Assembly (NCBI GenBank): GCA_000226015.1
Contig: JH152803.1
Coordinates: 24,901 to 46,478 of the forward strand
DNA: 21,578 nucleotides
Source: Mnemiopsis leidyi
Lineage: Eukaryota; Ctenophora; Tentaculata; Lobata; Bolinopsidae
Reading direction: 5' to 3'
Below, piece after piece: positions 1-13,100 of this stretch (position 1 is its first letter; every line of letters begins with the position of its first letter). The position numbers were made by a program, and so were the translations under genes. Under the pieces are notes generated by a model. It was given only the letters and a program-made list of their open reading frames with translations. It searched no databases and was not told where the DNA came from.

Positions 1-938
1 GTTATAATTATATTCGACTAGATGTAATGCGAGAGCCGCGTATTAGCCACTGCTACATGCAAGCTAATGACACTGAAACTTAACTTCCGACAAAATTCAA
101 TTAAAAAATAGACCTAGTCAAACTATTTGACTGCAACGTCAAAATTATTCACATCCGTTGTTTTTAATAGCTAAAATTTCACGGCCGGTTATAAGTTTTC
201 AAAACTGACAACTAGTATGTATCAACAGCAGCCATTATTATCAGACAAGTTGGAATAAAAATGTTTCAGTTTCATGGCCAATATTTTCACTGTAGCTACC
301 ATGGTATTCCATCAGCAGTCTTTGCGGCAAATTTTACTCTTACAACATATCTGCTGCTCAGATTCTATGCTTTTAGCACGAGCAGAGGGCAAATCGAAGA
401 AGCCTCTTAAAAATTTGAGAGATGGAACTTTAGCGTCCGCCTGAGACCTAACTAAGCGGGCGCAATTCTTGTTCGGAAGTACAGTGCAGAGAAAAGCGCA
501 TGTTTTCATTGAGCATAAACAGTGAACATTCCATTGTTTGAAATAGTCCAGTGTGTTGAACATTCCCTTGTGTGAAGCCAGTGTTATTTATTAATTTTAG
601 CTAACGTTTACGGTGAAGTAACAAAAGTAGACAGCTAGATACGTGGTTAAGTTCAGTTTCAAAGTTCGCATTGAGAGAGCTATGCATTTCCTATTCAAAT
701 TTATGGAATACAAGGAACACACATTAGAATTCGCATAAAACAATTGTCGTAGTCAGAAAAACATCAATATTAGACTTATTATATGTATTAACAGCCAACT
801 GATTACTGATTACTGCCGAAATAACGTAGCTCTAGAAAAAAAACTTGTCCATTAGTCAGAAGTGAAGTGGAAGTACCGTTTCTGTGACTTTGTGCGTTAT
901 AAAGATTTCTATTCTTAACCATCTCTGTTTCCTTTCAG
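1..938. other. FLII intron sequence, no feature recognised
   Basis: This is AT-rich sequence upstream of the first visible FLII exon. I looked for the preceding LRR exon and found none, so the intron probably extends beyond the left edge. The one open frame here, on the minus strand at 312-563, has no recognisable content. Confidence 0.6.
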
Positions 939-1107
939 CGAGGAATAAACAACATCCCCTCCGAGTTTGACAAGTTGGTTAGTCTTACGGAGATCGATTT
1001 GTCCTACAACAAGCTGACTAGAGTGCCTGAACCGGTTTACCGCCTGGAGAATCTTAAACGTGCTAATTTTAGTCACAATGAAATCAGTGAAATGTCTTCT
1101 CTAACAG
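939..1107 (+). CDS. FLII: FLII exon (LRRs), first exon visible
   Basis: The exon follows a pyrimidine-rich acceptor (TTTCAG) and is read from CGA GGA ATA. It encodes two LRR units with the LxxLxLxxNxL pattern ([16 protein letters not shown], then [14 protein letters not shown]). It is 169 nt and ends in phase 1 before GTACTT. No preceding LRR exon was found upstream in the window. Confidence 0.93.
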
Positions 1108-4100
1108 GTACTTTTCGTTGATTTGGGTCAAAGAGGTGGGGGGAAATTGTAATTCATCTTTTTTGAAGGGGTTACAAATTTAGTGTCCGACGTTGCACCC
1201 CAATACATCGTGCCTATGACGTTATGCCCCAGTGATTTTGCCCCGGTGACGTGCCGCTCCTCAACAGACACCTTGGTTATGGTAAGGGTTAAAATTAGGG
1301 TTAGGGTCGCTGGTGAGAAATCTGCGGGGCAAAATGTTCTGGAGCACGATGTTCTGGAGTAGGACGACGGGAATCCAAATTATTCTTATCATGTTACAGT
1401 AACGGACCAATGAGACGTTTGGTACGGCTAATCAATATCGGAGCAATGCTATATTGCTATCACGTGATAGAACGATTTGTACCGGGTGACCCTTCCCCAA
1501 AGAACCTCTCACTTTTATATCAAGTATTGTTATGTGGATTTTAGATTGGTGCTTGTTCGTATTTCCTCAATTTATTCCAAGAAGACTTGTTTCACAACAT
1601 CACTTTTTTTCAGAATGCTGGACGGAACTAATCACCCTTAACTTGACCGAGAACAAACTTTCTGAGATCCCCGTGAGTATTTTAATTCAAATATTCCGCT
1701 ACTAACATCTAAAGATATCTTGGCGACGTACTTCTATTAAAAAATTAAGAGAGCCTGTATTTGTTTACCGATAACTACTACTCCTTATCACTTATGTACA
1801 AAATGCTTATCAGGCGTGCATCTGCAAATTGACGAAGTTAAAAAGACTTTATCTAAACGGTGAGTTTTCGAGATTGCCTTCCTAGTTCCACATCACATAT
1901 AATAGAATAGCATAATTTTTCAAATAGATTTGTCGATGTTCATTGATAATGCATTAAAGCTAAAAATGAATCATTATTAGCTTAAATGCATGGTATTTAT
2001 CAAGTCTTCTGCTACCGAATGTATAAAACTCAGTCACTAATGATCTGCCTCAAAGATCTATCATTGAGCCGATTCAAATCGCAGCACTGACTAACAGCCT
2101 TCTCCTGCTCTTATTAAGCTTAAAACAATCAATAATAGCACAAATAAAATCATCAGCTAATAAAACTCAAGTGTACACTGTTTCTAGGCACAGGTACTCA
2201 GTATTTTGTTGAAGATTTGACTATTGTACTCAGAAGTGCTTTACATGTTGCCCATCGTCAGTTATCGATTATTTGTGTCTCTGTTTATTTTTTTGATGTG
2301 CTTTATCAAATAGATTTTTCCAATTGTTCTGTCAAGAACGGTATTCTCAAATTTCAAACCCCACTTCACTTATTGTAATGCTCTTACCCCTTTTTTTGAG
2401 GTTGCAATCCGTGTCCAATGGACCATTTGAGTGTATTTCTCTACCGAGAACTAAGGTACGACCAATGAATTTTTAGAAATGATGTGTTTAATCATTGCAA
2501 ATTTAACACACTTCCCCACGAATACCGTTATCTATACAGCAAAGGAAAGGTTCAAGTGATGGTCGTTACCATAGGGTACGAAGGATAGGCTGTCAGGCTG
2601 AATCACACATTTCCCGTAACTTCCTGGAAGTTTTGAAGGATTTTAAGTGTAGGCTGGTGCCAGGTTCAGTGTTCGGATTAGTTTTCTACTAATCATGTGG
2701 TGGTTAATGTGACCAAAATGTTGTGTATGTATAAGTGATAAGGAGATCAGCGTCTCAAAGCCCGTCTGATTTTTTCCCGTGGATATTTGGCGGCACTGTC
2801 AAATATCCATTATCAACCACACAGCCAAGGTATTCTACCAAGCTGCGCGCGCTACATTCAATCACTAATAAGCGTAAAATTGTCTACAAGCAACATAACG
2901 TACGCAATGCAAAAAACTTTGACATTTAATAACTTCTAATTCTGTTTCGATCTAAAATTTTTTGATGCGGTGAAAATGATGACGTGAGTATGCACTAAAC
3001 AATAACCTCTGCCAGAATGACTTCTCGTTTCCCGATAGTAAAGTACATACAGTTACTGATAGTAAGCAGTGAGTATGATAACACTACTAATTGAAAAACT
3101 TGGCTAAGAGGATTGTTCGAAATTGCACCGCAAAAAAACACGTATTACTGTTACAGTCATCCCCCCCAAAAATGCACGTTAAATCGGGGGACCCGGTAAA
3201 TCGGGGGAGTGCCATATGGGACCGGAAATTGGGTCTAAATTGTCTCTTTCCCCGGGTAAGATTTCGGGGGAAAGAAATGAGGCCCGGTAAATCGGGGGGC
3301 CCGGTAAATCGGGGCCCGGTAAATCGGGGGATGATTGTACTAGGCGTCAACTTATTATAGATTCGTTCCGATTAATCATCTGCGATATTATTCTTAAGTT
3401 TTTGCTCCAGAAAATTTTCACATAACTAGCGGGAAATTTGGAACGCCATTTTGTTTAAAAAGCTCAAACTTTTCCTGTTAAATGAAAAATATGAGGATGG
3501 ACATATGAAGCGCTCGTCCGTTAGTCGGCACAAAATTTTTATTAAATTCCTTTTAAATTTGAATAGGCGAAACTTCAATATGACAGTATCGCAATTTCTT
3601 TCCAAAAAGTTTTTTTCCCAAAAAGTTTTTTTTTCCCTAAAATTGATGCGATGTCGAATACCGCGTGAAGCACATGGCTGGTGTAAGAGAATAGAGATAC
3701 AGAATTTACTGTGTCCTCAGGCTAACGTCATGCCAATTTGAAATATACATGGAATACTTGACACAATACCCTTGTTCCTTTTGGAGTGTGCACTATAGAT
3801 TCTCAAAGTAATGCTACTGTAATTAAGTGTATCGTAGTTGCCACTTACAACTTACTGCTTACCAAATTTAGAAGTACTTTCTTATATGCATAATATTCTG
3901 TTGATTTAAGAACGAGCTTCCTCAAAATTAAATATAAATTTAGCAGCCACTGCACTTGTCAGTGGTGGAACAATGAAATAGAAATTTTACAAATTTGGTT
4001 GACTGCTCTTTATTTGTGCCATTGAATGTGTGTAATGTTTCAGTCGCGTGTGTAAGTGTGGTGTGTCTGTGGTGTATTCGAGAATTATGTAACCCAGCTG

Positions 4101-7100
4101 ATCGGTGTACTTTCTGTCATGACTACTTACACTTACACGTTTAGTTGAACGTATTTTGAGTACCTAGATGATTGTAAGGTTTTCCTGTGATTATAACTAG
4201 TAGCTTGTTCTACCAAATTTTAAGAAACTCGAGAGTAACATTTTATGAAGGAGCTTGTTAATTCTAATAATCTTTGAACGTCATATCTATTTCCGGGCCC
4301 TCCCTGTCATCCAGAACTCTTGAAGATCACAATTTGCACTAAATTACTATTTGAGGTCACGCGATATCTGGTACAAAATCGTGAATTGAGTACTAAATTT
4401 TTCACTGTTGTCTCTCTGACCTGCTGATCTTGACCTTCACAAATCTATTTCCCTGTTGTTCTGTGTGCTTCTTCTCTGACACGGCATTAAGTCTCTGTCT
4501 GCATTTATTTTTTGCTCCCTTTGCTTAGTTGAAATCTAGAGATAGGTTCTCGCCTCTTTCGAGTTCAATATTGCCCAATTTGAAATTGTAATGTTGCGTG
4601 TAATTTTGTTCTGAATTTAATGCTTGAAAGTTCAGGATGTCTATAATAGTGGCTGGAATGGAGCTTGTTAACGAAGTGATCATTGTTTTTGCTGTCATTA
4701 TCTTCATATGCACTGTGTGCTTCTGCTGGAATATCTGTTGGAGGTTTGGTGACTCTATTAATACAATCCCCACCTACATCCCCAGCAGAGATCCAATCAA
4801 AACTGTCAAGACGAACAGTTTCAAGAGAGTGTCGGATGCTGGAGCAGAAAAGCAATCGGCAGACTATAGCCACTCTGCTGCTGAAGTTCCTAAGCAAGCT
4901 GAAGCCCTGGATAAGCCAAAGCAAGATCCAAACCCAAATCCAATAAAGCCGGATCAAGACCTGGAAAGGCAAAACCTTCATTTTGGTTCGAAACATGATG
5001 AAAAAGTGGCGCCGTCCAATTCAGGTCATATACCTGATATGTATAATCATGGCCACAATCTCAACGTACAAAACCAAGGCTATAACGCCAACATGCCACA
5101 CCAGCCCGTTGTCTTTTGTGACATGCCCAACTACGGCCACAATTTGAACGCACCCCACCCTTACAACCCGGAAATGGCTAAACATGGCTACAACCCCGAG
5201 ATGTTCAATTATGGCCATAACCTCAATACGCCAAATCAGGGTTACCATGCCAACATGCCCCAACCTGCATCCTGTCCTGACGCTCCTAATCACACTCCGT
5301 ATCCCGAGGTTAACTTCTATCCGCCCCTGGAGAACGCTCGATACCCTGCCCAAACAGCAATCGAGGGATTCAGCAGGTATAGGATCCCCACTGCTACGTT
5401 CGAGAGACTTGATTCCTCCACGGTCTGAGGATGGAGGTGAAATAAATAGGATTTGTTAACTTTGAGTTAGGAAATGACAATTGATATGTTGATTTTAACA
5501 TTTTAAACAATTGATGCTTACAATGATAAGGAATTTCGAACAGTAATATGGCTTATCTCCAAATGTACTTTTACATAGTATAGCCGAATGCAGACGTTTT
5601 TGTTTGTTTAAGACAAATCTGTTCAAACGTAAATAAGTACAAACGAGGGTCGAATGATAATCGTACAATTATTTCTTGTTACACTACCCTGCACTCAGCC
5701 GCCTGTTCACCAACTCTCCCTTATACTCATAGAACTACATTCGACTACCCGGAGGTATCTTTCCTCTCGACCTAGTCCAGTTCCCGAGCTGATAAGACTT
5801 TGGCAGATCTAGTTGACAAAGAGGGCGTGCTGTAAAAAGATAGCAAGATGGACTCATACGCAATAACCAACGAAGTTCTGATCGTCTTGATAGTTATCAT
5901 ACTAGTTTGTATCATCTCCTTCTGCGCTTCAATAATGTGGCGAAATTCTAATGGACCTAACGGATTTCACAACCTCCGAAACTCCGAACCTTCGCCTGAG
6001 GTTCCAGTGTAAATCGGTGCTGGCAAGTTGAAGGACTGTGCGATTCGGCGTCAGAAAATCTCAAATTCAATATTTCAATTACTTGGTAAATTTGTTATTT
6101 ATGATCGATGAACTTTCGGCTTAATCTAAGCCCCACATTATCTGAAGTGTGCGAACTGTTTAAATGTAAAGTTCATGTACAATTTAAGTAATGCGATGGT
6201 AAGTCAAAGTGCGGGCACTTAATTTAGTTTAATCAATTTAAACCACGCTACATCACGTGTTTCAAGAGTCAAGACGGATAAAAGTATAGTGTAGGTCATG
6301 AAATGGATTAACGTTCACTCCCATTACCCTAATTACTTATTTATTTTTAATTTCGTATGCTTTATAACTGACATTTGATGCCGTGAACTTCCCAAGAAGG
6401 GAATTATCGAGGAGTCATGATATTTTTGTCCAATTGGACTAGCATTACCTGTTAAGTATAGTGCAGAACATTCCTCTTCAACTGAAGCCAGTTTGGTAAT
6501 TAAAGACGCTGTGTTATCACTTTGCCATATAAGCAAATAATTTTTGACTTCTGTTCATGTTGGCACGATGTATTTGCGATTTTAATATTTGGTTATATTT
6601 TGTATTTTATCATAATGATTGATATGTAAATTTTGTTTGGTTTTGTTTTTCCGTTGAAACAAACAAACTTCTAGCAATAACGATGTTCTGCCGGGGTATT
6701 TTTTCGTTCAAATGATAGAATGTCAAAATTACACATATAATCCAATAAGAAACCGCTGCGCAAGATGTACCTTCAAAATCATGAGTTACATGATGCGATA
6801 CTTAGACACTTACTCTAAATTGAACCAACTATTATTGTGAAATTGAACCCTTCCATGCACATAATAGGTGGCCAACGTTTGTTTTTAATCTTTATACATT
6901 TGAACTTTAGTTCTAAATGTAAACCGTAATACTCATCATGCCTTTAAAGTCACACCGGAACATTATTCCAAATTCCACTCTACTTGTATGAGATCATATG
7001 TGGCGATACGGAACAACCAAACTCTCGTGATGACACTATGACGTCCAGTCCGGAGGAAAAGCGCCTGGCGCAGTGCTTATTTGCTCATTCTCAAATTAGG

Positions 7101-10100
7101 ACCCTCTAGATTCTCCTTACTGTGTGGTATATGTGCGTATAAACATGCTGCCGTTTCTGGGGAATATAATGTTTTATACTTTGGGAAGCAATGTGACATC
7201 AAAGTTTGGTTGGATATAGTATGTACTTGCCGTGCGAGTAAAATTGTGTTTGCCTGTGTAGTAATACCACTGTACTATAGCTTGCTGCTCCGTCTAACCA
7301 GCTCATATTGTATTGCGTTTTTGTATTGCCAAGTTTAGTTCGGCAATCCGCAAGACGTTGATAATTAGTTCTTCAGGAACCAATAATTAAACTTTCTTTC
7401 GTTTCTGCAAGTGTAATACCTACATGAGCTGCACTGACAATGGTACGTTTTAGACTTTGGTCTGTGTGGTATTTCTAGTGTGCAACTCAAATAAAGCTTC
7501 TTAACATTCTCGGACTTTGGGGCAAAACAAGAAACTAGAACTCTAATAAATAGTAGCCCACTCCGTCGGACCACTTCCTATATACCCCGCGTACTTTATG
7601 TACTGCAATTTCGTTCGCCAAACTTCAAATGTGTTTACCTCTGTTCTCTACCTTGCGACAAATTCTCGCAAGCTATTTGTGACATGCTAGCTTTTGACAG
7701 CTGTTTTACACGCTTGTTAGAGGACACCTGTAGCAGCATACCACGTGTATTGTTTGTAGTTTTTGTGTTTGGGAGCGCCAGCACGTCAAGAAGTACTTTC
7801 TCCTTCGTTTTAACGCATTGTGCTCCTCTCTGCTTCCTCCCTTGAAATCACGCAGGATTAATTGTTCAGTGTTCTCTTTATTTCAACGCTGCTACTCCGC
7901 TGGAACGATTTAAACTCCGGGTCGAATGACGTGGTCTGCTTGTCAGCCTTGCTCAAATTGATCCACTCTTGTTCTCATAGACTCAAAGAGTGAGCCACAC
8001 TCTACCTTATAGTTGTCGTCCGAGTTGTTTAAGTAAGAGTTAAACCTGCTTAACCAAGATCGCAGCCGGTTATTTACCTGCTTTGGCCCTTATCAGCTCC
8101 TTTATAACTTACCCGTCAACACGCTCCTGGACAAACGACAGTGTACTTTAAATATGCGCTACTTCAATTAAACAATATTCTATATGTATATGACTGGAAA
8201 GTAGAATGTTCGACTAGCCTTACAGTATTATCTATTTATCATTTTGTTTGATTATCTGTTTGTCTCTCATCTGTTCATCTATTTATCTTTTTGTCTGTCT
8301 ATTTGATTATCTGTTTGTCTGGCAACGTCTCCTTGCAACGTTATGTGCTTGTTAGCGATGATATAACTTTGTCCGTTAGCCATGAAGTCGATTGTTGAGC
8401 TTGTTTGTTTAACTATGTCTTTACAGTTGACTCTGTAAACATGTTTAATTGTCTTGTTTGAATGTTTTGCGTAGTGCTAGCCCAAGTTGAAACATCTCTA
8501 CAATGTTTTGCGTAGTGCTAGCCCAAGTTGAAACATCTCTACAATTCTCAGCGAATAGTTAAGAAATGACATGATGTTCCTTATGATAGCAACCCGAGTA
8601 GTCGCTACAACTTTCTCAACTCGCGAGTTTGAACATTCTACTTCTACTCCAAACCTCATCAACTCATAGACTGAAACGCAGTCGATTTATATCACCAAGC
8701 TCTTCAGCTCTGAAGTTTCAAGGAGTCGTGTCAAAATTCCGGAAAAGTTTCCATCCATTCGGAATTTATTAGTGCAATCTGAAAAACCGGACGTTCTAAA
8801 AAATCATGTCCTCATCTGACTCCGGCAGGGACCAAAGTAACGTTGTTTTCTACATTTCCCACTCCCCAACACCAACAACAATTATTGTCATCGTTGTCAT
8901 CCTCGTAATCCTGATCGGCGCGTTCGCTCTTTCCGTCACGTGCTACTGCTACACGTGCAGGGTGCACAAGCCGCGCTATGCGCGCTTCATGAACGGTGTT
9001 ATCCCGCACTGTAGTTCCAACATGTCTGCACAGAACTCTCCAACCCTCTCCAACCCGACCTTCCCTCCTCTGATGAGGAGCAGTTCTGACAGGGTCATCT
9101 CCGATAACAGACTTTCTCTTGCTCGAAAATTAAGACGGGCTGTTTCCTTGGACAAGATTGTAAACATTGAGCTTCCCATCTTACGAGACGTTTGTCGGAG
9201 AGATAAACCAGATGTGTCTTTAGGTTCCATGTCGTCAGATTCTCTTGAAAGTGGACTAGGGCTGGTATCTGACCCGTCCCAACATCTGCTAGCTAGTACG
9301 ACTGATAAAACAGTAATTCGAAGTAAGGGTTCTAGTCCTATTAGTGAGGCAGTTATCATCCACAACGAACGATCTGGACCCTCTTCCTGCTCCTCAGTTT
9401 TGTCTACCGCAGAGTTAAAACTTTCTAAACTTAAGGAAACATCTTTATTGTTAGGAGATGAGGGCAGCTCGAAGAAAATGGTCGATTCAAGGCGGTATAG
9501 AGTCTTACCGAAAAGCAGTTTAGAGTGGTCAGATGAAATAACAGATGACGAGAGTGATAAAATGAGAGGGAAGCAGAAATTTGCTTGTCTCCCTAAAATT
9601 GTTCCTACTTATCTCCAAGATAGAGATATAGATTGGACAGATGATACAGATCTTGACATTAAGGGCGATGACGTTTTGCCTCGTGACCCCGACGCGCTTA
9701 TGCCATCTGAAAGGAATCCACTCTCAGAAAAGGAGATCTTGTCTCCTGCGGCTCATGATTTTGACGATTCCTCCGACGATGAATTCCATTCGACTCACAG
9801 TGATATCTCTTGCGACGAACTGTCCAGATTGCTCACTGACAATTCTCATGAATCACCTTCCCGTAACCCAGCTAACCTAGACCGGGAAAGTGAAACGCAA
9901 GATCTTCAGAGTGGTGTGTCAGGTGTAGGTAACGTTACGCTACCGAGAGAAGAGTGTGATGAAATAAAACCAGTAAACGTGATTTCAAGCGCTAGTTCTC
10001 ATTCTGGAAGTGGCAGTTTGACCTCGAAAAGTCTTACACTACCCACCAAACATTTGATATTGTGATCAACTAGCGCTATACTTGAGAGCGAGTAGAGTTG

Positions 10101-13100
10101 AATGTTGTTTTATAAGTTGTTTTTTTTTGTTGTCCGCCCTTGCAATGGGTGTCACTGATTATTATTTTAATTTTTCATAGATACTATCGAATTTCATACA
10201 ACTGTGTTAAAATGAGTTTCTTTGAGTTGATGCTGAATTGAATAATCAATGTCAAAGGTAACGTTCAGAAAAACCAAAGTAATTGATTTATGAAATGATA
10301 CAAATAAACTAGAAATGATGAAAAATTAGCAGTATTGTAATCTGCTTTCTCCCCGAATATCTGCCAGTATAGTTCCACATCTTCTTATCTCTCGACTGTC
10401 ATTGCTCTATCTCTCCCACTCACCCCATGAATGTAGTAAAATGAAGCCAACTAGACATTTAAGGTTTAGGGTCCAGGGAGATGGGTCGATTAAAGTTATT
10501 TTATTGACCTTTAAAAACTGGTTGACCAAAATATAAAACATGATCCTTATAAGGGCCAAGTTCGCACGACGTCCTGCCTAGTGACTGAACGTGTACTTAG
10601 ATCAATTACTTAATGAGCTATTGATTGAGACGCCGTATATTTCAACCACAACTAATTTATAATTTGAATACATTATCCATTATTTAACCCAGAATTTAAT
10701 GCATTAACGAGGTGATACTGTACGTTCTTTAATAAATTATATAGTCATGCAGTTAGAATCACAGTAACAATTCAGGTAACAAGATTACATTTGAAGGAGT
10801 CCCCTCTCTCATTGGAAAACTCCAAAATCTGGTGAGATATTTCAAACTTAATCTTTGAAACTCACTAAGCCTGGACATGAGTAATCTAAACTGTTGAGTA
10901 TTGCTTCCCATTGAACCACACTCAACGAGACATCGCTTTAATCGTTCTCTCGTTAAAGTTTCGTTTTTTGTCGGCATTCAGGGTAGCATCCTTACAACGT
11001 CGGCTGTAATATCTCGCTTGTAATATCTTCCTATAGCAGTGGAAATCAATAACGAGAACCTAATTAGCGTTAACTTGCATGCTTAGATGCTCCAGAAAAA
11101 TTCTTGATTATTGACGCATTGGGAAATCAAACTTTCCGCGCGCAAACCCCAAATACTCGAGTTGCTGCTCAGAGACTTGCTATCTCAATAGTTCTTGACA
11201 AATACAGCGGACTGCGGAACGTAACAGTAACACATGATGATGACTTCAGGAAGTGTTCATGGCAGCGCGGAACAACATGACGTGTGTGCCCGACAGTCTG
11301 TGTAAGTGTAGCAACCTCAGACAGATGGATCTAAGTGCCAACCAGCTGGTTGCGCTCCCTGCCAGCATCTGGGAACTTAAACAACTCAAGGTGTGTATTT
11401 TGGGGTAGAAAATTATAGGAGAGGAAGAAAAATATGGGAAAATTTGAAATATTGAGTGGGATGAAGGCTCTTGATCCATCGATTATATGCGGAGTCGGTA
11501 TGAGTTGGTTTGTCGAATAAAAATTCGAATAAATCATATTGCTTCTGAAAAGCCGTTGTGAATGATCTTTAAAACGGTTCCTCTTGCCCCACAGAACCTA
11601 AACACAGACGATAACCCTAACCTGGTCATGCCGGAGAAGCCCCCTCCGGAGGTCAAAGGGAGCGGAGCTGAGTTCTACAATGTAGACTTTTCTCTCTACA
11701 ACCAACGTAAAGTGGCGGGGCTGAAACCGTCTGCAGAGACCATGCCCCAAAGTGAGTTGGTACTTGTTTAGCCTTTTCAGCGACAAACTCGGTAATTTTA
11801 TATAGAACATTGCCAGGAAAAACGGGTATTATATTATAGAATTTTAAATTAGCCTGATGATATGGTTGACAAGATTTTGGTGATAAGAAACATCATAAAT
11901 TCCAGAGGATAAAGAAGCGGAGAGAAAGAAGCTACGGGCTAGGCTTAGAATTAAGCAGGCCCAACTTAAGGAGGAAGAAGGTGGCAAACAAGACAGCAAT
12001 AAATTTCTTAAGGTACATTTACCGTGCTTTGCGCGTCTTTCAAATCCTGTACAGAAATTGATGGCGTGAAAATTAACTTAGAACGGCTATCTTCAAAATG
12101 ACTTGAAACTGTATCGAGTGATTTTTCTTCGTGAAACATAATTTTTGTATTGTCTTCTAGTAATTTTTTTTCTTCGTGACGAGTTTCACCAGTTCACCAT
12201 TTAAATGTTAAGAGCACTTTTTATGAAAAAGGAAAACAAAACGCTACTTCTCAAACAGTATCTACACCTTCACCCTGTTTACCATGGTCACGTGTACAGG
12301 GACTATCAGAGTACAAGGAGGACTCAGGGAGTGTCTCCACCTACCTCTCCTCCCGAGCCAGACTCAACCAGAACGACAACCAGGACGAGGAGAGGAAGGA
12401 GATCAGGAACAAGAAGTGGACTGACGCTCTCACTAAACCTGCTCTGGACTACACCGAGCTGTTCCCTGAAGTTGTCAACGGATCTGTTGGCCAGGTTGGT
12501 GGGGTTCCTTGTCAAGCTCCTATCGAACCATCTGATTTCTTGTTTGTTTAAAATGTTGTCGTTGCAAAGCGATAGCGGAAAATTATCAGGGTATTTATCG
12601 ATAGAAAGTGAATATTTCCTTGTGTTTCAGGAAGAAGGTCTCTACATGTGGAGAATCGACAATTTTCTCCCTCTCTTGTTAGACGATGCTGTTGGACGGT
12701 TTTACGAGGCTGATTGTTACATCATACTTCACGTTAGTTTAATATTTGGTGCTATTTTTATCGTTCTATCGCTGAATAAGGGTTTCACGACAGTCAAATC
12801 ACAGCTGATTGCTTTTGAAGTATCGAATATTTGAGCAGGCCAGTCAAAGAGAGAATCTGCCGGGCCTTCTCTACGACATTCACTTTTGGATCGGTGCCAA
12901 GTGTGAGATCGACAAGAAAGCTTGTGCTGCTATCCACGCTGTTCACTTGAGAAACATGCTCGGCTGTGACAACAGGTACACTACAATGTGTCCACCGAAT
13001 TTTCCTCTGAAGTAACTTATTTGTAATCCAAAATTTCAAGCACCTCTTTGGTCAATACAAATATGTTCCTGACCTGTGAAAATTCCAGGACGACGCGAGA

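Larger units (their letters stand above)
6013..8805. other. Intron sequence between nested genes two and three
   Basis: AT-rich sequence with no frame I can support. The 69-codon minus frame (7365-7574) and the 85-codon + frame starting with a non-ATG codon (7081-7338) have no signature and no homology to the neighbours. The only structure noted is the two tandem repeats near 8231-8320 and 8461-8542. The 3' end of the 54-aa gene is not obvious; the first candidate is an ATTAAA near 6498. Confidence 0.5.

Noticed and set aside
3087-3360. Overlapping frames of 87 and 89 codons on both strands
   Set aside because: Both come from the C/G-rich 15-bp repeats in the MITE ([10 protein letters not shown] and NRGPVNRG patterns).
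3451-3741. 96-codon Lys/Phe/Leu-rich frame
   Set aside because: Explained by A and T runs; no homology to the neighbouring membrane genes and no clear hydrophobic segment.
4565-4996. 143-codon minus-strand frame
   Set aside because: Antisense shadow of the 263-aa gene; the + frame has the membrane segment, repeat tail and a paralogue.
7081-7338. 85-codon hydrophobic frame between the nested genes
   Set aside because: It begins at a non-ATG codon, has no similarity to the membrane-protein paralogues, and the composition fits AT-rich intron. I could not support it as a fourth family member.
8976-9365. 129-codon minus-strand frame
   Set aside because: Antisense shadow of the 419-aa gene, with no independent signature.
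12205-12834. 209-codon frame on the + strand
   Set aside because: It runs across two FLII introns and reads FLII exon 12300-12494 in the wrong frame. The spliced FLII frame explains the locus.
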